Under the pieces are notes generated by a model. It saw nothing but the letters and a program-made list of their open reading frames with translations. It did no database searches and was not told the origin of the DNA. Both the position numbers and the translations under genes were made by a program. A DNA stretch of 64,000 nucleotides from Castellaniella sp. GTDB lineage: Bacteria; Pseudomonadota; Gammaproteobacteria; Burkholderiales; Burkholderiaceae_B. Each line of letters starts with the position of its first letter. Position 1 is the stretch's first letter. The DNA is taken from NCBI RefSeq assembly GCF_004321985.1, contig NZ_SCQN01000044.1, positions 147,620 to 211,619 of the forward strand. Direction: 5' to 3'. Shown here in pieces: positions 55,901 through 64,000 of this stretch.

Positions 55901-57032
55901 GCTGCTGCAGATCCCGCGCGCACGCCGTGATGACGTGTTGCATGCCCTGCGCCAGGCTGGCCTGTCGACCTGCTCTCATGTCGTGGGCATGCTCAACGAT
56001 AAGAAGGAACTCCAGATTTTTTCGGATGGGTCCGTCATTTATCGACGGCCGCTGGCCGAACTGGGGCAGGTCTGGAGCGAAACCACCCGCCGCATCCGGG
56101 TCCGGCGGGATCACCCCGAATGTGCGCAGGCGGAATTCGATACCTGGCTGGACACGGAAGACCCGGGGCTCTCCTCGCATGTAGCATTCGATCCGCAAGA
56201 TGATGTGGCGGCTCCGTTCGTTGCGACCGGTGTGCGCCCACGGATCGCCGTGCTGCGGGAACAGGGCTGCAACAGTCAAGTAGAAATGGCCTGGGCGTTT
56301 GACGTGGCCGGTTTCCAGGCGGTCGACGTTCATATGACGGATCTGTTGGCCGGTCGGGCCCGTTTGTCCGACGTACAGGGATTGGTAGCGGTGGGCGGCT
56401 TCAGCTACGGCGACGTCCTCGGCGCGGGCGAGGGCTGGGCACGGACGATCCGGTTCAACACCGGCCTGGCCGATCAGTTTTCGGCATTCTTTGCCCGGCC
56501 TGACGTATTTGCGCTGGGCGTGTGCAACGGCTGCCAGATGATGGCCGCCCTGGCGGACATGATTCCAGGCGCTCAGGCCTGGCCACGCTTCACCCGCAAT
56601 CGCTCTGAGCAGTACGAGTCACGATTGTCTCTGGTCGAGGTCCTGGATTCGCCGTCCATACTGTTCGCCGGGATGGCCGGTACGCGGGTGCCTATCGCCG
56701 TTGCGCATGGCGAAGGTTTCGCGGACTTCAGCCGCCAGGGAGATGCCGCGAAGGTGGTGTCCACGATGGCGTTCGTGGACCATCATGGGGCTCGCACCCA
56801 GACCTATCCGGCCAATCCGAACGGCAGCCCAGACGGCCTGACGGCAGTCACGACAGCCGATGGCCGTTTCACGGCCATGATGCCGCACCCGGAACGGGTC
56901 ACGCGCAATGCTGCGATGTCGTGGCGCCCCGAGCGCTGGGGGGCTGCGGATCGGGGAGGCAATGACACTGCGCATGGTGGCTACACACCCTGGATGCGGT
57001 TGTTCCGGAATGCCAGGGTCTGGTTAGGGTAG
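52983..57032 (+). CDS. purL: Phosphoribosylformylglycinamidine synthase (GTG start)
   Basis: [58 protein letters not shown]-terminal glutaminase [15 protein letters not shown]. Confidence 0.98.
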   Translation: MTTVLLIPGSSALSDFRRDRLLHMLEAKGLPVADVQARACYFVGVQGDLSAVERNRLTALLDDGRSEPKAPSDRHAASFLVVPRPGTISPWASKATDIAHHCGSPQIVRIERAIRYTVVPQRRLLASRELEAGQIDAVAALVHDRMTQSVVAADFDGLALFAAVSGEPVRPVPIMAEGRAALSACNERLGLALSPDEIDYLVRAYEDLGRDPTDVELMMFAQANSEHCRHKIFNAHWAIDGQAQAHTLFDMIRATHAAQPEGTIMAYSDNAAVMAGGSASLFHAAATGDRAYARSSRLLHTLMKVETHNHPTAIAPFPGAATGAGGEIRDEGATGRGSKPKAGLTGFTVSNLRVDDAVEPWETAAMAPDRIATPLDIMIEGPVGAAAFNNEFGRPNLLGYFRSFEQVVGDVHWGYHKPIMLAGGLGQIDARLVHKDPLPPGALLVQLGGPGMRIGMGGGAASSLGAGVNQAELDFDSVQRGNPEMQRRAQEVIDRCWQQGPSNPILAIHDVGAGGLSNAFPELVNDAGRGADFELQRVPLEASGLSPAEIWSNESQERYVLAVLPDDIQRFADIADRERCPYAVVGVATEDRRLRVTMGEGLPGLDEPAAGQPPTGLRPVDVPLEVILGKPPRMQRNVRRSSVQGRPMELVDIDLSEAVDRVLRHPTVANKSFLITLGDRTVGGLTARDQMVGPWQVPVSDCAVTLRDYEGVAGEAMALGERSPLAILNPAASGRMAVTEALTNLAAADVARLEDVKLSANWMAACGVPGQDAALFDTVSAVGDWCESLGLSIPVGKDSLSMRTAWQDDQGEHQVVSPVSLVVTAFAPVADARQTLTPQLRTDVGDSVLLLIDLGEGRQRMGGSVLGQVYGSIGAETPDMHDATLLRTAFLAVRDLAHQGLVLACHDRSDGGLLATAAEMAFASRTGVSLNLDMLTFDIHTADAGDYKIHIDQVAVQHRERGLTALFNEEAGWLLQIPRARRDDVLHALRQAGLSTCSHVVGMLNDKKELQIFSDGSVIYRRPLAELGQVWSETTRRIRVRRDHPECAQAEFDTWLDTEDPGLSSHVAFDPQDDVAAPFVATGVRPRIAVLREQGCNSQVEMAWAFDVAGFQAVDVHMTDLLAGRARLSDVQGLVAVGGFSYGDVLGAGEGWARTIRFNTGLADQFSAFFARPDVFALGVCNGCQMMAALADMIPGAQAWPRFTRNRSEQYESRLSLVEVLDSPSILFAGMAGTRVPIAVAHGEGFADFSRQGDAAKVVSTMAFVDHHGARTQTYPANPNGSPDGLTAVTTADGRFTAMMPHPERVTRNAAMSWRPERWGAADRGGNDTAHGGYTPWMRLFRNARVWLG

Positions 57033-57117
57033 GGGCGAGGCTGGAAGACGCTATTGTCGTCTGCGCGGTGCTGGGGGTTACCCGTATAATCTATTTTTGC
57101 CCGGAGCAAAATTGTTT

Positions 57118-58578
57118 ATGCGGCTCATCAAAAAAGCACTGACCTTCGACGATGTTCTGCTGGTCCCTGCCTATTCCAAAATCCTGCCCCGTGACGCCCA
57201 ACTGACCACCCAATTCACACGCGGCATCCAGCTCAATATCCCGCTGGTGTCCGCCGCGATGGACACGGTCACCGAATCCGGCCTGGCCATTGCGATGGCG
57301 CAGGAAGGCGGTATCGGCATCATTCACAAGAACCTTTCCGCAGACGAACAGGCGCGTGAAGTTTCCCGCGTCAAGCGCCACGAATTCGGCATCGTCATCG
57401 ATCCCATCACGGTCACCCCGACCATGAAGGTGCGCGACGCCATTGCGTTGCAGCGCCAGCATGGGATTTCTGGCCTGCCGGTGGTCGAGGCAGGCAAGCT
57501 GGTCGGTATCGTCACCAACCGGGATCTGCGTTTTGAAGACCGGCTGGATGAGTCGCTACGCGAGGTCATGACTCCCCAGGATCGTCTGGTCACCCTACGC
57601 GAAGGCGCGACGCTGGAAGAGGCCCAGAGGCTCATGCACCGGCACCGCCTGGAGCGCGTGCTGATCGTCAATGACAAGTTCCAGTTGCGCGGGCTCGCAA
57701 CGGTGAAGGACATCGTCAAGAACACTGAACACCCGCTGGCTTCCAAGGACGCCCAGGGCCAGTTGCGCGTGGGTGCGGCCGTCGGAGTGGGCGAAGGCAC
57801 CGATGAACGCGTCGAGAAGCTGGCCGCAGCAGGGGTGGACGTGATCGTGGTGGACACCGCCCACGGCCATTCCGCAGGGGTGATCGAGCGCGTCCATTGG
57901 GTCAAGAAGCACTACCCGCACATCCAGGTCATTGGCGGTAACATCGCGACCGCAGCGGCGGCGCTGGCGTTGGTGGAAGCCGGCGCCGACGGCGTAAAGG
58001 TCGGGATCGGTCCTGGCTCCATCTGCACGACTCGCATCGTGGCCGGTGTGGGTGTGCCGCAGATGACCGCCATATCAGATGTGGCGGATGCCTTGCATGG
58101 CACGGGCGTGCCGTTCATCGCGGACGGTGGTATCCGCTATTCGGGCGACGTGTCCAAGGCGCTGGCCGCTGGTGCGGCAGCCTGCATGATGGGCAGCATG
58201 TTCGCGGGCACCGAAGAGGCGCCTGGCGAAGTCGTGCTTTTCCAGGGACGGTCCTACAAGTCCTACCGCGGCATGGGCAGCCTGGGTGCGATGGCTGCCG
58301 GCTCGGCCGACCGCTATTTCCAGGATCCAAACAACAACGTGGACAAGCTCGTACCCGAAGGTATCGAGGCGCGTGTTCCCTATAAGGGCAGTGTGATCGC
58401 CATCATCTTCCAACTGATCGGCGGGATTCGGGCATCCATGGGCTATTGCGGGTGCGCCACCATCGCCGAGCTGCACGAGAAGGCGGAATTCGTGGAAATC
58501 ACGGCGGCTGGCGTGCGTGAATCCCACGTCCATGACGTGCAGATCACCAAGGAAGCCCCGAACTATCGGGCAGATTGA
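57118..58578 (+). CDS. guaB: IMP dehydrogenase
   Basis: [25 protein letters not shown] pair, [24 protein letters not shown]. Confidence 0.98.
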   Translation: MRLIKKALTFDDVLLVPAYSKILPRDAQLTTQFTRGIQLNIPLVSAAMDTVTESGLAIAMAQEGGIGIIHKNLSADEQAREVSRVKRHEFGIVIDPITVTPTMKVRDAIALQRQHGISGLPVVEAGKLVGIVTNRDLRFEDRLDESLREVMTPQDRLVTLREGATLEEAQRLMHRHRLERVLIVNDKFQLRGLATVKDIVKNTEHPLASKDAQGQLRVGAAVGVGEGTDERVEKLAAAGVDVIVVDTAHGHSAGVIERVHWVKKHYPHIQVIGGNIATAAAALALVEAGADGVKVGIGPGSICTTRIVAGVGVPQMTAISDVADALHGTGVPFIADGGIRYSGDVSKALAAGAAACMMGSMFAGTEEAPGEVVLFQGRSYKSYRGMGSLGAMAAGSADRYFQDPNNNVDKLVPEGIEARVPYKGSVIAIIFQLIGGIRASMGYCGCATIAELHEKAEFVEITAAGVRESHVHDVQITKEAPNYRAD

Positions 58579-59285
58579 ACCAGGGCATCGACCACCAGAC
58601 CGGGAGCAGCCACCATGGCATCGTGGCCACAGGCCAGATCCTTCCAGTCCCATTGGGCCCCGAATGTCTGCCACGCCCAGTCCCTGGACGCGTGCACGGC
58701 CGGAAAGGGCGGTGTGGTGCATTGCCAGTAGCTGACTGGCAAGCCGTTGCCCATGGGGTGCGCCAGGCGCAGCGGCTCGCGGTAGGTGCCGATGGGGTGT
58801 GGTGTCAGTCGGCCCTGCACGAACGCGATGTCCTCGGGTGCCGCCAGTCCTAGACTGGTGGGACGGGGCGGGGCGATCCCGCCCGTTGCAGCCGCACCGT
58901 GCTCGAATTTTTCGACCAGCTCCGCGGGCAGGGTATCAAAGGCTGACGTATTCGGCGGGAGCAGAAAAGCGTCCAGAAAGATCAGGCACCGGATCCGCTC
59001 GGGCATTCGATCGGCAGCCCCGGCCACTGCGAGGCCGCCGAAGCTGTGGCCCACCAGCACCACGTCGCGCAAATCTTCCCAGGTCAGCACGTTGCAGACG
59101 TCCTCGACAAAGGTATCCAGACCAATGGCAGGCGATAGCAAGTGACTGCGTTCGCCCAAACCAGTGAGCGTGGGCGTGTAGACGTGGTGACCGGCTGCGC
59201 GCAGGCGCTCGGCCACGTGCGACCAGCACCAGCCGCCATGCCAGGCGCCGTGGACGAGGACGTAGGTTGTAGGGGTCGGCTTCAT
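58563..59285 (-). CDS. Alpha/beta hydrolase (salicylate-esterase/hydroxynitrile-lyase-like)
   Basis: [62 protein letters not shown]. Confidence 0.9.
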   Translation of the reverse strand: MKPTPTTYVLVHGAWHGGWCWSHVAERLRAAGHHVYTPTLTGLGERSHLLSPAIGLDTFVEDVCNVLTWEDLRDVVLVGHSFGGLAVAGAADRMPERIRCLIFLDAFLLPPNTSAFDTLPAELVEKFEHGAAATGGIAPPRPTSLGLAAPEDIAFVQGRLTPHPIGTYREPLRLAHPMGNGLPVSYWQCTTPPFPAVHASRDWAWQTFGAQWDWKDLACGHDAMVAAPGLVVDALVQSAR

Positions 59286-59324
59286 GAGCGTGCGGCCTTG
59301 GGTTGTGTGCGAAGCTTCTTCAAT

Positions 59325-60059
59325 TCAAACCTCTGCGTGATCGGTAGACTTTCTTAAGAACCTTTTCTCGGCGGCCTTGGCAGCTTTGCGGACGTGATTG
59401 GAACAGAGCGCCCTTGCCTTACGGGCGTCTCTTGATTCCAGTGCTTCCATGATCTCGGTCATCTCCTGGAGAGTTTGCGGCAATCGACCGGGTTGCGCCA
59501 GCGACATGCGTCTGAGGAGCGTGATTCGATTGTTGAGCTGCACCAGTATCTGGCCGACAAGTCTGTTGCCGCACCCCTCGACCAAAGTGGCATAGAAGAG
59601 GTTTTTTGCCTGCAAGAGCTCGTCCGTAGCAGCCAGAGGGTCGATATGCCTCAGTTTTTCGATCGTGGCGCGCAGTCGCTGCATTTGTTCCGGGCTGGCA
59701 TGTCTGGCGAAGCCTTCACCCGCTAGACCTTCCAGGACTTCCCGGACCCTGTAGATGTCTTTGGCGTCCTGTTTCGTGAGTTCGGCGACCGAGGTGCTGC
59801 GATAGGAGGATCCTGTCAGGAGACCTTCGGCTCGCAGATGTTGCAGGGCTTCGCGCAGCAATGTGCGGCTAACGCCGAGCGTCTCGCACAGATCACGTTC
59901 CACCAGCTTTTCTCCTGGTGGCAGCTGGCCTTTCAGGATGGCTTCCCGGATGCTGCTTGCGACCTGGTTGCGAAGAGAGCTGGTTTCGCGAGAGATAGAA
60001 AGTGCGCCGCTATCCATGGGTTTTGGACTATCTTGAGTTTGTTCCCACATATTTTTCAT
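59325..60059 (-). CDS. GntR-family (FCD/FadR subfamily) transcriptional regulator
   Basis: SIREAILKGQLPPGEKLVERDLCETLGVSRTLLREALQHLRAEGLL wHTH, FCD domain; ATG 60059 proposed. Confidence 0.9.
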   Translation of the reverse strand: MKNMWEQTQDSPKPMDSGALSISRETSSLRNQVASSIREAILKGQLPPGEKLVERDLCETLGVSRTLLREALQHLRAEGLLTGSSYRSTSVAELTKQDAKDIYRVREVLEGLAGEGFARHASPEQMQRLRATIEKLRHIDPLAATDELLQAKNLFYATLVEGCGNRLVGQILVQLNNRITLLRRMSLAQPGRLPQTLQEMTEIMEALESRDARKARALCSNHVRKAAKAAEKRFLRKSTDHAEV

Positions 60060-60064
60060 GATCT

Positions 60065-60079
60065 GATTGTCGTACAATC
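60065..60079. promoter_or_regulatory. Candidate FadR/FCD-type operator
   Basis: GATTGT-CGT-ACAATC perfect inverted repeat containing TTGTCGTACAA (TNGTNNNACNA-like), 5 nt upstream of the regulator start. Confidence 0.6.
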
Positions 60080-60294
60080 GTATTGTATCAACTAAAGCTG
60101 TACACAAGGATGTCAGTGACCTATATTTGACGCCACTGACGTACATCACGCGCTGCTAAAACGCGTGGGGACAGGCACGCGGGCGGCCCTTGGCCCGCAT
60201 GTGGTTATCGGAGTAACGCCGCATCGTTAACGGTTGGATCGGGTATTTGGAGGTGGTTTCCGATCGGCGGATCCGCAAAAAATTCTCAGGAGAC

Positions 60295-61545
60295 ATGACC
60301 ATGCAAGAAAAGATCCAAGCCGTCACACGATCTGGCGCGGGGCTAAAGCGTCGGGATTTTCTGAGGCAGGCCGTTGCGGCGACTGCCGTCATTTCAGTTC
60401 CTTCCCTCGCGTGGAGCAAGACCGAAAAAGTGAACGTTGGCGTGGTAGTTCCTCTGTCAGGAGCCAATGCTGAATTCGGAAAAAATTCTCAGCGTGGTAT
60501 CCAGCTGGTAGCCGATCAGATCAACGCGGCGGGCGGCATCAAGTCTCTGGGCGGGGCAAAAATCAACCTGATCGTTGCCGACTCGACCTCCACACCAACC
60601 ACGGCAGCCACGGTCGCGCAGCGCCTGGTCACAGAGAATCGGTGCGTTGGAATCCTGGGGGCGTACGCGTCCTCGCTGACACTCGCTGTGATGCAGGTGA
60701 CCGAGCGTCGGAAGGTGCCGCTGTTGACCATGTCGTTTTCTGATGAAATCACGGGCAGCGGCTATAAATATGTCTTCCAGATCGTGCCAAAGGCCTCGGT
60801 GATCGGTGAAGCCCAGTTCAACTACCCGCTGGCCGCGTTGTCCAAGATCGAGAAGCTTTCAATCAAGAAGGCAGCGATCATGTACGAGGACACAGCGTAC
60901 GGCACCTCGCAGGCAAAGGGCCTGCGTAGCGCAGCCAAGAAAGCCAATGTCGATCTCGTCATGGACGAGGCCTATTCGCCTGGGATATCCGATGCCACCC
61001 CGCTCATCAACAAACTGCGTGGCTCTGGGGCGGAGATGGTATTTCCGGTCTCGTACTTCAACGACAGCATACTGATCATACGCACCATGCGGCAGCAGAG
61101 CATCAGCACCCCGGTGATTGGTGGTGCTGCGGGCTATGTGATCCCCGCGTTTGCGCAGGCCCTGGGCAACACCGTCGAAGGCATCTTGTCGATCGACACC
61201 TCGAATGATGACGGAAAGCCGGAATACACGGACGTGTACCGCAAGAAATACGGAGTGTTCGCCACGCATGAGGCTATAGAAAATGCCGCTTGCATGTACG
61301 TTCTGGCGCAGGCGGTGGATATTGCCAAATCGGTGGATCCCAAAGCGGTCAGAGACGCCCTGGCAGCCACGCATTTCACGACCGGGTGGGCAACGGCCAT
61401 GCCGGGGGGGTCCGTCCAGTTCGACGAGCATGGCCTGAACGCGAAGGCGACACCCATCCTGGTCCAGTGGCAAAACAACAATCTGGTTACGGTATACCCG
61501 GAAGCCGTGGCAAAAGGAGCAATCAAGGTCTCGGGTCACGTATAG
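60295..61545 (+). CDS. Branched-chain amino acid-type ABC substrate-binding protein, Tat-type signal
   Basis: KRRDFLRQAVAATAVISVPSLAWS; VNVGVVVPLSGANAEFGKNSQRGIQLVADQINAAGGI. Confidence 0.92.
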   Translation: MTMQEKIQAVTRSGAGLKRRDFLRQAVAATAVISVPSLAWSKTEKVNVGVVVPLSGANAEFGKNSQRGIQLVADQINAAGGIKSLGGAKINLIVADSTSTPTTAATVAQRLVTENRCVGILGAYASSLTLAVMQVTERRKVPLLTMSFSDEITGSGYKYVFQIVPKASVIGEAQFNYPLAALSKIEKLSIKKAAIMYEDTAYGTSQAKGLRSAAKKANVDLVMDEAYSPGISDATPLINKLRGSGAEMVFPVSYFNDSILIIRTMRQQSISTPVIGGAAGYVIPAFAQALGNTVEGILSIDTSNDDGKPEYTDVYRKKYGVFATHEAIENAACMYVLAQAVDIAKSVDPKAVRDALAATHFTTGWATAMPGGSVQFDEHGLNAKATPILVQWQNNNLVTVYPEAVAKGAIKVSGHV

Positions 61546-61556
61546 CGTCAAGGGTC

Positions 61557-61582
61557 GCGCGACCTCGCCTCGGGGGTCGCGC
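61557..61582 (+). other. Intra-operonic hairpin between SBP and LivH-type permease
   Basis: GCGCGACC-10-nt loop-GGTCGCGC perfect 8-bp stem. Confidence 0.8.
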
Positions 61583-61608
61583 ATGGAAAATCTCCGCCGG
61601 AAAACACC

Positions 61609-62469
61609 GTGCAACTACTACAGGCAATCATCGACGGGATCCTGCTGGGTGGCGTGTATGCCGTGATATCCATAGGTCTGACACTGGTGTTCGGCGTCAT
61701 CGGGATCGTGAATTTTGCGCAGGCTCAGTTCATGATGGTGGGGATGTTCATCGCCTACTATTGCTGGCGGTATTTCGATCTGGATCCGCTCGCAGGATCT
61801 CTGCTGGCCTTTGCGGGGGTTTTTGTCCTGGGCGTAATGATCCAGCGATTCGTCATCAATCGTGTGCTCAGGGCGCCTGATGTCGCGCAAATCTTCCTGA
61901 CGGTTGGGTTGTTGATCGTCCTGGAAAATCTTGCGTTGATTGTTTTTGGATCCGATTTCCGTACCGTTCACACTTCTTACCAGACGAGTGCGCTGCACCT
62001 CGGCGGCCTGCTGTTCAGCGTGCCCTATCTTCTTGCTTTCATCATCTCCATACTGGTCGGGTTCCTGCTCTGGGCGGTGTTGAACAATACGTGGTGGGGG
62101 CGCGCTGTGCGCGCGACCGCGCAGGATTCGATGGCTGCCCAGCTCCTGGGTATTTCCACATCCAGAATCTATCAGACGGCCTTCGGGCTCGGGGTTGGGC
62201 TGACGGCCCTGGGTGGCGCCATCATTCTGCCTTTCGTGACGACGTCTCCGACTGTTGGGAACCAATTTGCCGTGCTCATGTTCACGGTCGTCGTCTTGGG
62301 AGGGCTCGGCAATATCCTGGGGGCGGTTGTGGGTGGCATCGTGGCGGGGTTGATTCAGTCCATATCCTCGCTGGTACTGCCCATACAGCTGCAGAACTTC
62401 GTCCTGTTCGTCATTTTCATCCTCGTCCTTGCTGTACGGCCTGAGGGTCTGTTGCAGAGGAGGGCATAA
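61609..62469 (+). CDS. Branched-chain amino acid-type ABC permease LivH family (GTG start)
   Basis: LLQAIIDGILLGGVYAVISIGLTLVFGVIGIVNFAQAQFMMVGMF. Confidence 0.94.
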   Translation: MQLLQAIIDGILLGGVYAVISIGLTLVFGVIGIVNFAQAQFMMVGMFIAYYCWRYFDLDPLAGSLLAFAGVFVLGVMIQRFVINRVLRAPDVAQIFLTVGLLIVLENLALIVFGSDFRTVHTSYQTSALHLGGLLFSVPYLLAFIISILVGFLLWAVLNNTWWGRAVRATAQDSMAAQLLGISTSRIYQTAFGLGVGLTALGGAIILPFVTTSPTVGNQFAVLMFTVVVLGGLGNILGAVVGGIVAGLIQSISSLVLPIQLQNFVLFVIFILVLAVRPEGLLQRRA

Positions 62470-62472
62470 ACC

Positions 62473-63474
62473 ATGAATCTGAACCGAACTCTCGCCAAGT
62501 GGGCCGCCTTTACCATTGTGGCGGCGATTCTCCCTGCGCTGGTGCGTGATCAGTCCTATCTGATGCGAGTCATTGCGATGGCGATGCTGTTTGCAGCGAT
62601 GTCCCAGACGTGGAATATCGTGGGTGGGCTGGGCAATCAGATATCTCTGGGGCATGCGGCTTTTTTCGGAGTTGGTTGCTACACCTCGACACTTCTGCTG
62701 ATCCGGTTCGGCATCTCGCCATGGATTGGCATGCTGTGTGCCATGGGCCTCAGTGGAATCATCGGTGCTTTGCTGTGCATTCCCACGATGCGCTTGCGTG
62801 GTCACTATTTCGCGCTAGCCACCCTGGCATTTGGCGAAGCCGTGCGTGTCGTGGCGAACAGCTGGGGCTCTTTGACTGGTGGGCCGGTTGGCATTTCCGT
62901 CCCGGTCATGGACAACAGTCTCACGATGCTGCAGTTCGATTCATCGACGCCGTACTACTATATTTTCCTCGTGGCCTTCCTTGTCGTGACGGCGGTGTTT
63001 ATCGCCATCAACCGTTCCAAACTCGGCTATCGGCTAAGAGCGCTTAGAGCCAGTCCCGAGGTGGCCGAAGTCGTGGGTGTCGATACGGCGCGTACGAAGG
63101 TTGTTGCTTCCTGCATCTCTGCAGGCTTGATCGGCGCCTGTGGCACGCTCTACGCCCAGTTCAATTTCTTTTTTGACCCTGACAGCGCATTTTCGTTGAT
63201 CGGCATCTCCATCAACATCGCTCTCATCTGCATCATCGGTGGCCTTGGAACAGCGGTGGGGCCTTTGATCGGGGCGTTTCTGATCCTTCCCGCAGAGGAG
63301 GTCCTGAACAGCTTGTTCACAGGCCAAGCGGGAGCTGGTTATGCGCAGCTTTTCTATGGCCTGATCCTCGTGATCATCGTGCTGGTCGAGCCGCGCGGCG
63401 TTGTCGCGTTGGGTTCGCGGTTCAGGGACGCTGTACGGCATTCTCGACAGGCGCAACTAAGTTCCCACGGATAG
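62473..63474 (+). CDS. Branched-chain amino acid-type ABC permease LivM family
   Basis: MSQTWNIVGGLGNQISLGHAAFFGVGCYTSTLLL; IGGLGTAVGPLIGAFLI. Confidence 0.93.
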   Translation: MNLNRTLAKWAAFTIVAAILPALVRDQSYLMRVIAMAMLFAAMSQTWNIVGGLGNQISLGHAAFFGVGCYTSTLLLIRFGISPWIGMLCAMGLSGIIGALLCIPTMRLRGHYFALATLAFGEAVRVVANSWGSLTGGPVGISVPVMDNSLTMLQFDSSTPYYYIFLVAFLVVTAVFIAINRSKLGYRLRALRASPEVAEVVGVDTARTKVVASCISAGLIGACGTLYAQFNFFFDPDSAFSLIGISINIALICIIGGLGTAVGPLIGAFLILPAEEVLNSLFTGQAGAGYAQLFYGLILVIIVLVEPRGVVALGSRFRDAVRHSRQAQLSSHG

Positions 63475-63486
63475 GTGCTCGTCGAT

Positions 63487-64000
63487 ATGAGTGAACTGTT
63501 AAGTATCGAAAATGTCGTCAAGAGATTTGGTGGACTGGTCGCCGTGGACGGAGTCTCTTTTTCTGTTCAACCGGGCGACATTCTGGGGTTGATAGGCCCG
63601 AACGGCGCGGGGAAGACCACATTGTTCAACTTGTTGGTCGGTCTGCACAGGCCTAATAGCGGAAAGATTTTGTTTGATCACGTTGACGTAACCGGGATGC
63701 GCCCCCATGCAGTCTGTGAGCATGGCATGACCAAGACATTCCAGAACGTCAGCCTTTTTCCTGACATGACTGTCCTGGAGAATGTAATGGTCGGCGGCCT
63801 GTTGCGATTGTCAATACAGGATGCCCGCGACATGGCCCTTCGCAATCTGGAAAGGGTCGGGCTCCCAGGGATCGCCGATAAACAGAGCAGCGACTTGTCC
63901 TTCCCGGAAAAAGCGCGAGTCGAATTGGCACAGGTACTGTGCACAGGGCCCAAACTCCTTTTGCTGGACGAGGTCATGGCTGCTCTCAACAATCAGGAAA
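63487..64000 (+). CDS. Branched-chain amino acid-type ABC ATP-binding protein LivG family (3' truncated by window edge)
   Basis: MSELLSIENVVKRFGGLVAVDGVSFSVQPGDILGLIGPNGAGKTTLFNLLVGLHRPNSGKILF; LLLLDEV Walker B; not in the ORF track because no stop lies in the window. Confidence 0.92.
   Translation, partial: MSELLSIENVVKRFGGLVAVDGVSFSVQPGDILGLIGPNGAGKTTLFNLLVGLHRPNSGKILFDHVDVTGMRPHAVCEHGMTKTFQNVSLFPDMTVLENVMVGGLLRLSIQDARDMALRNLERVGLPGIADKQSSDLSFPEKARVELAQVLCTGPKLLLLDEVMAALNNQE

Noticed and set aside
61618-62805. 395-aa minus-strand ORF opposite liv permeases
   Set aside because: Charged, low-complexity reverse of TM-rich genes (H/Q/R/D-rich), typical of antisense translation.

Overview
This 64-kb, GC-rich window is a core-genome segment from a betaproteobacterium, probably Burkholderiales/Alcaligenaceae-like; that placement is inferred from gene content and order. 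It carries about 50 protein-coding genes and one tRNA-Leu(TAG). I saw no rRNA, CRISPR array, prophage or IS element. Main blocks are rsmB(partial)-desaturase-uvrD; a nitrate/sulfonate-type ABC operon with an acyl-CoA-dehydrogenase-like flavoprotein and an AhpD/CMD-like protein; an ABC-F gene and prmB; tRNA-Leu-tig-clpP-clpX-lon; lexA, tyrB, uvrB; LMW-PTP and a shortened isc cluster (iscR-iscS-iscU-like-iscA); lysS and prfB (programmed frameshift); a CLC channel; a second NMT1-type ABC operon; infA paralogue; two EamA genes; recJ with an upstream frameshifted PGAM-like ORF; lolC/E-lolD, tatD, comEC; the bkd complex plus lpd; greB, purL, guaB; and a GntR regulator with a liv-type ABC operon. The most striking observation is that the IscU-like protein at 24929..25318 keeps the IscU fold signature and the LPPVK chaperone motif but contains no cysteine. 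All three canonical Fe-S ligand cysteines are replaced, the neighbouring IscS has a non-canonical C-terminal tail, and hscB/hscA/fdx are absent downstream. Other leads are a G8 homopolymer that fuses a PGAM-like ORF to recJ, a sigma32-like lon promoter followed at once by a terminator-like hairpin, a near-perfect IscR box and LexA box, and intra-operonic hairpins after two substrate-binding-protein genes. All calls come from reading the sequence; no database search was run.
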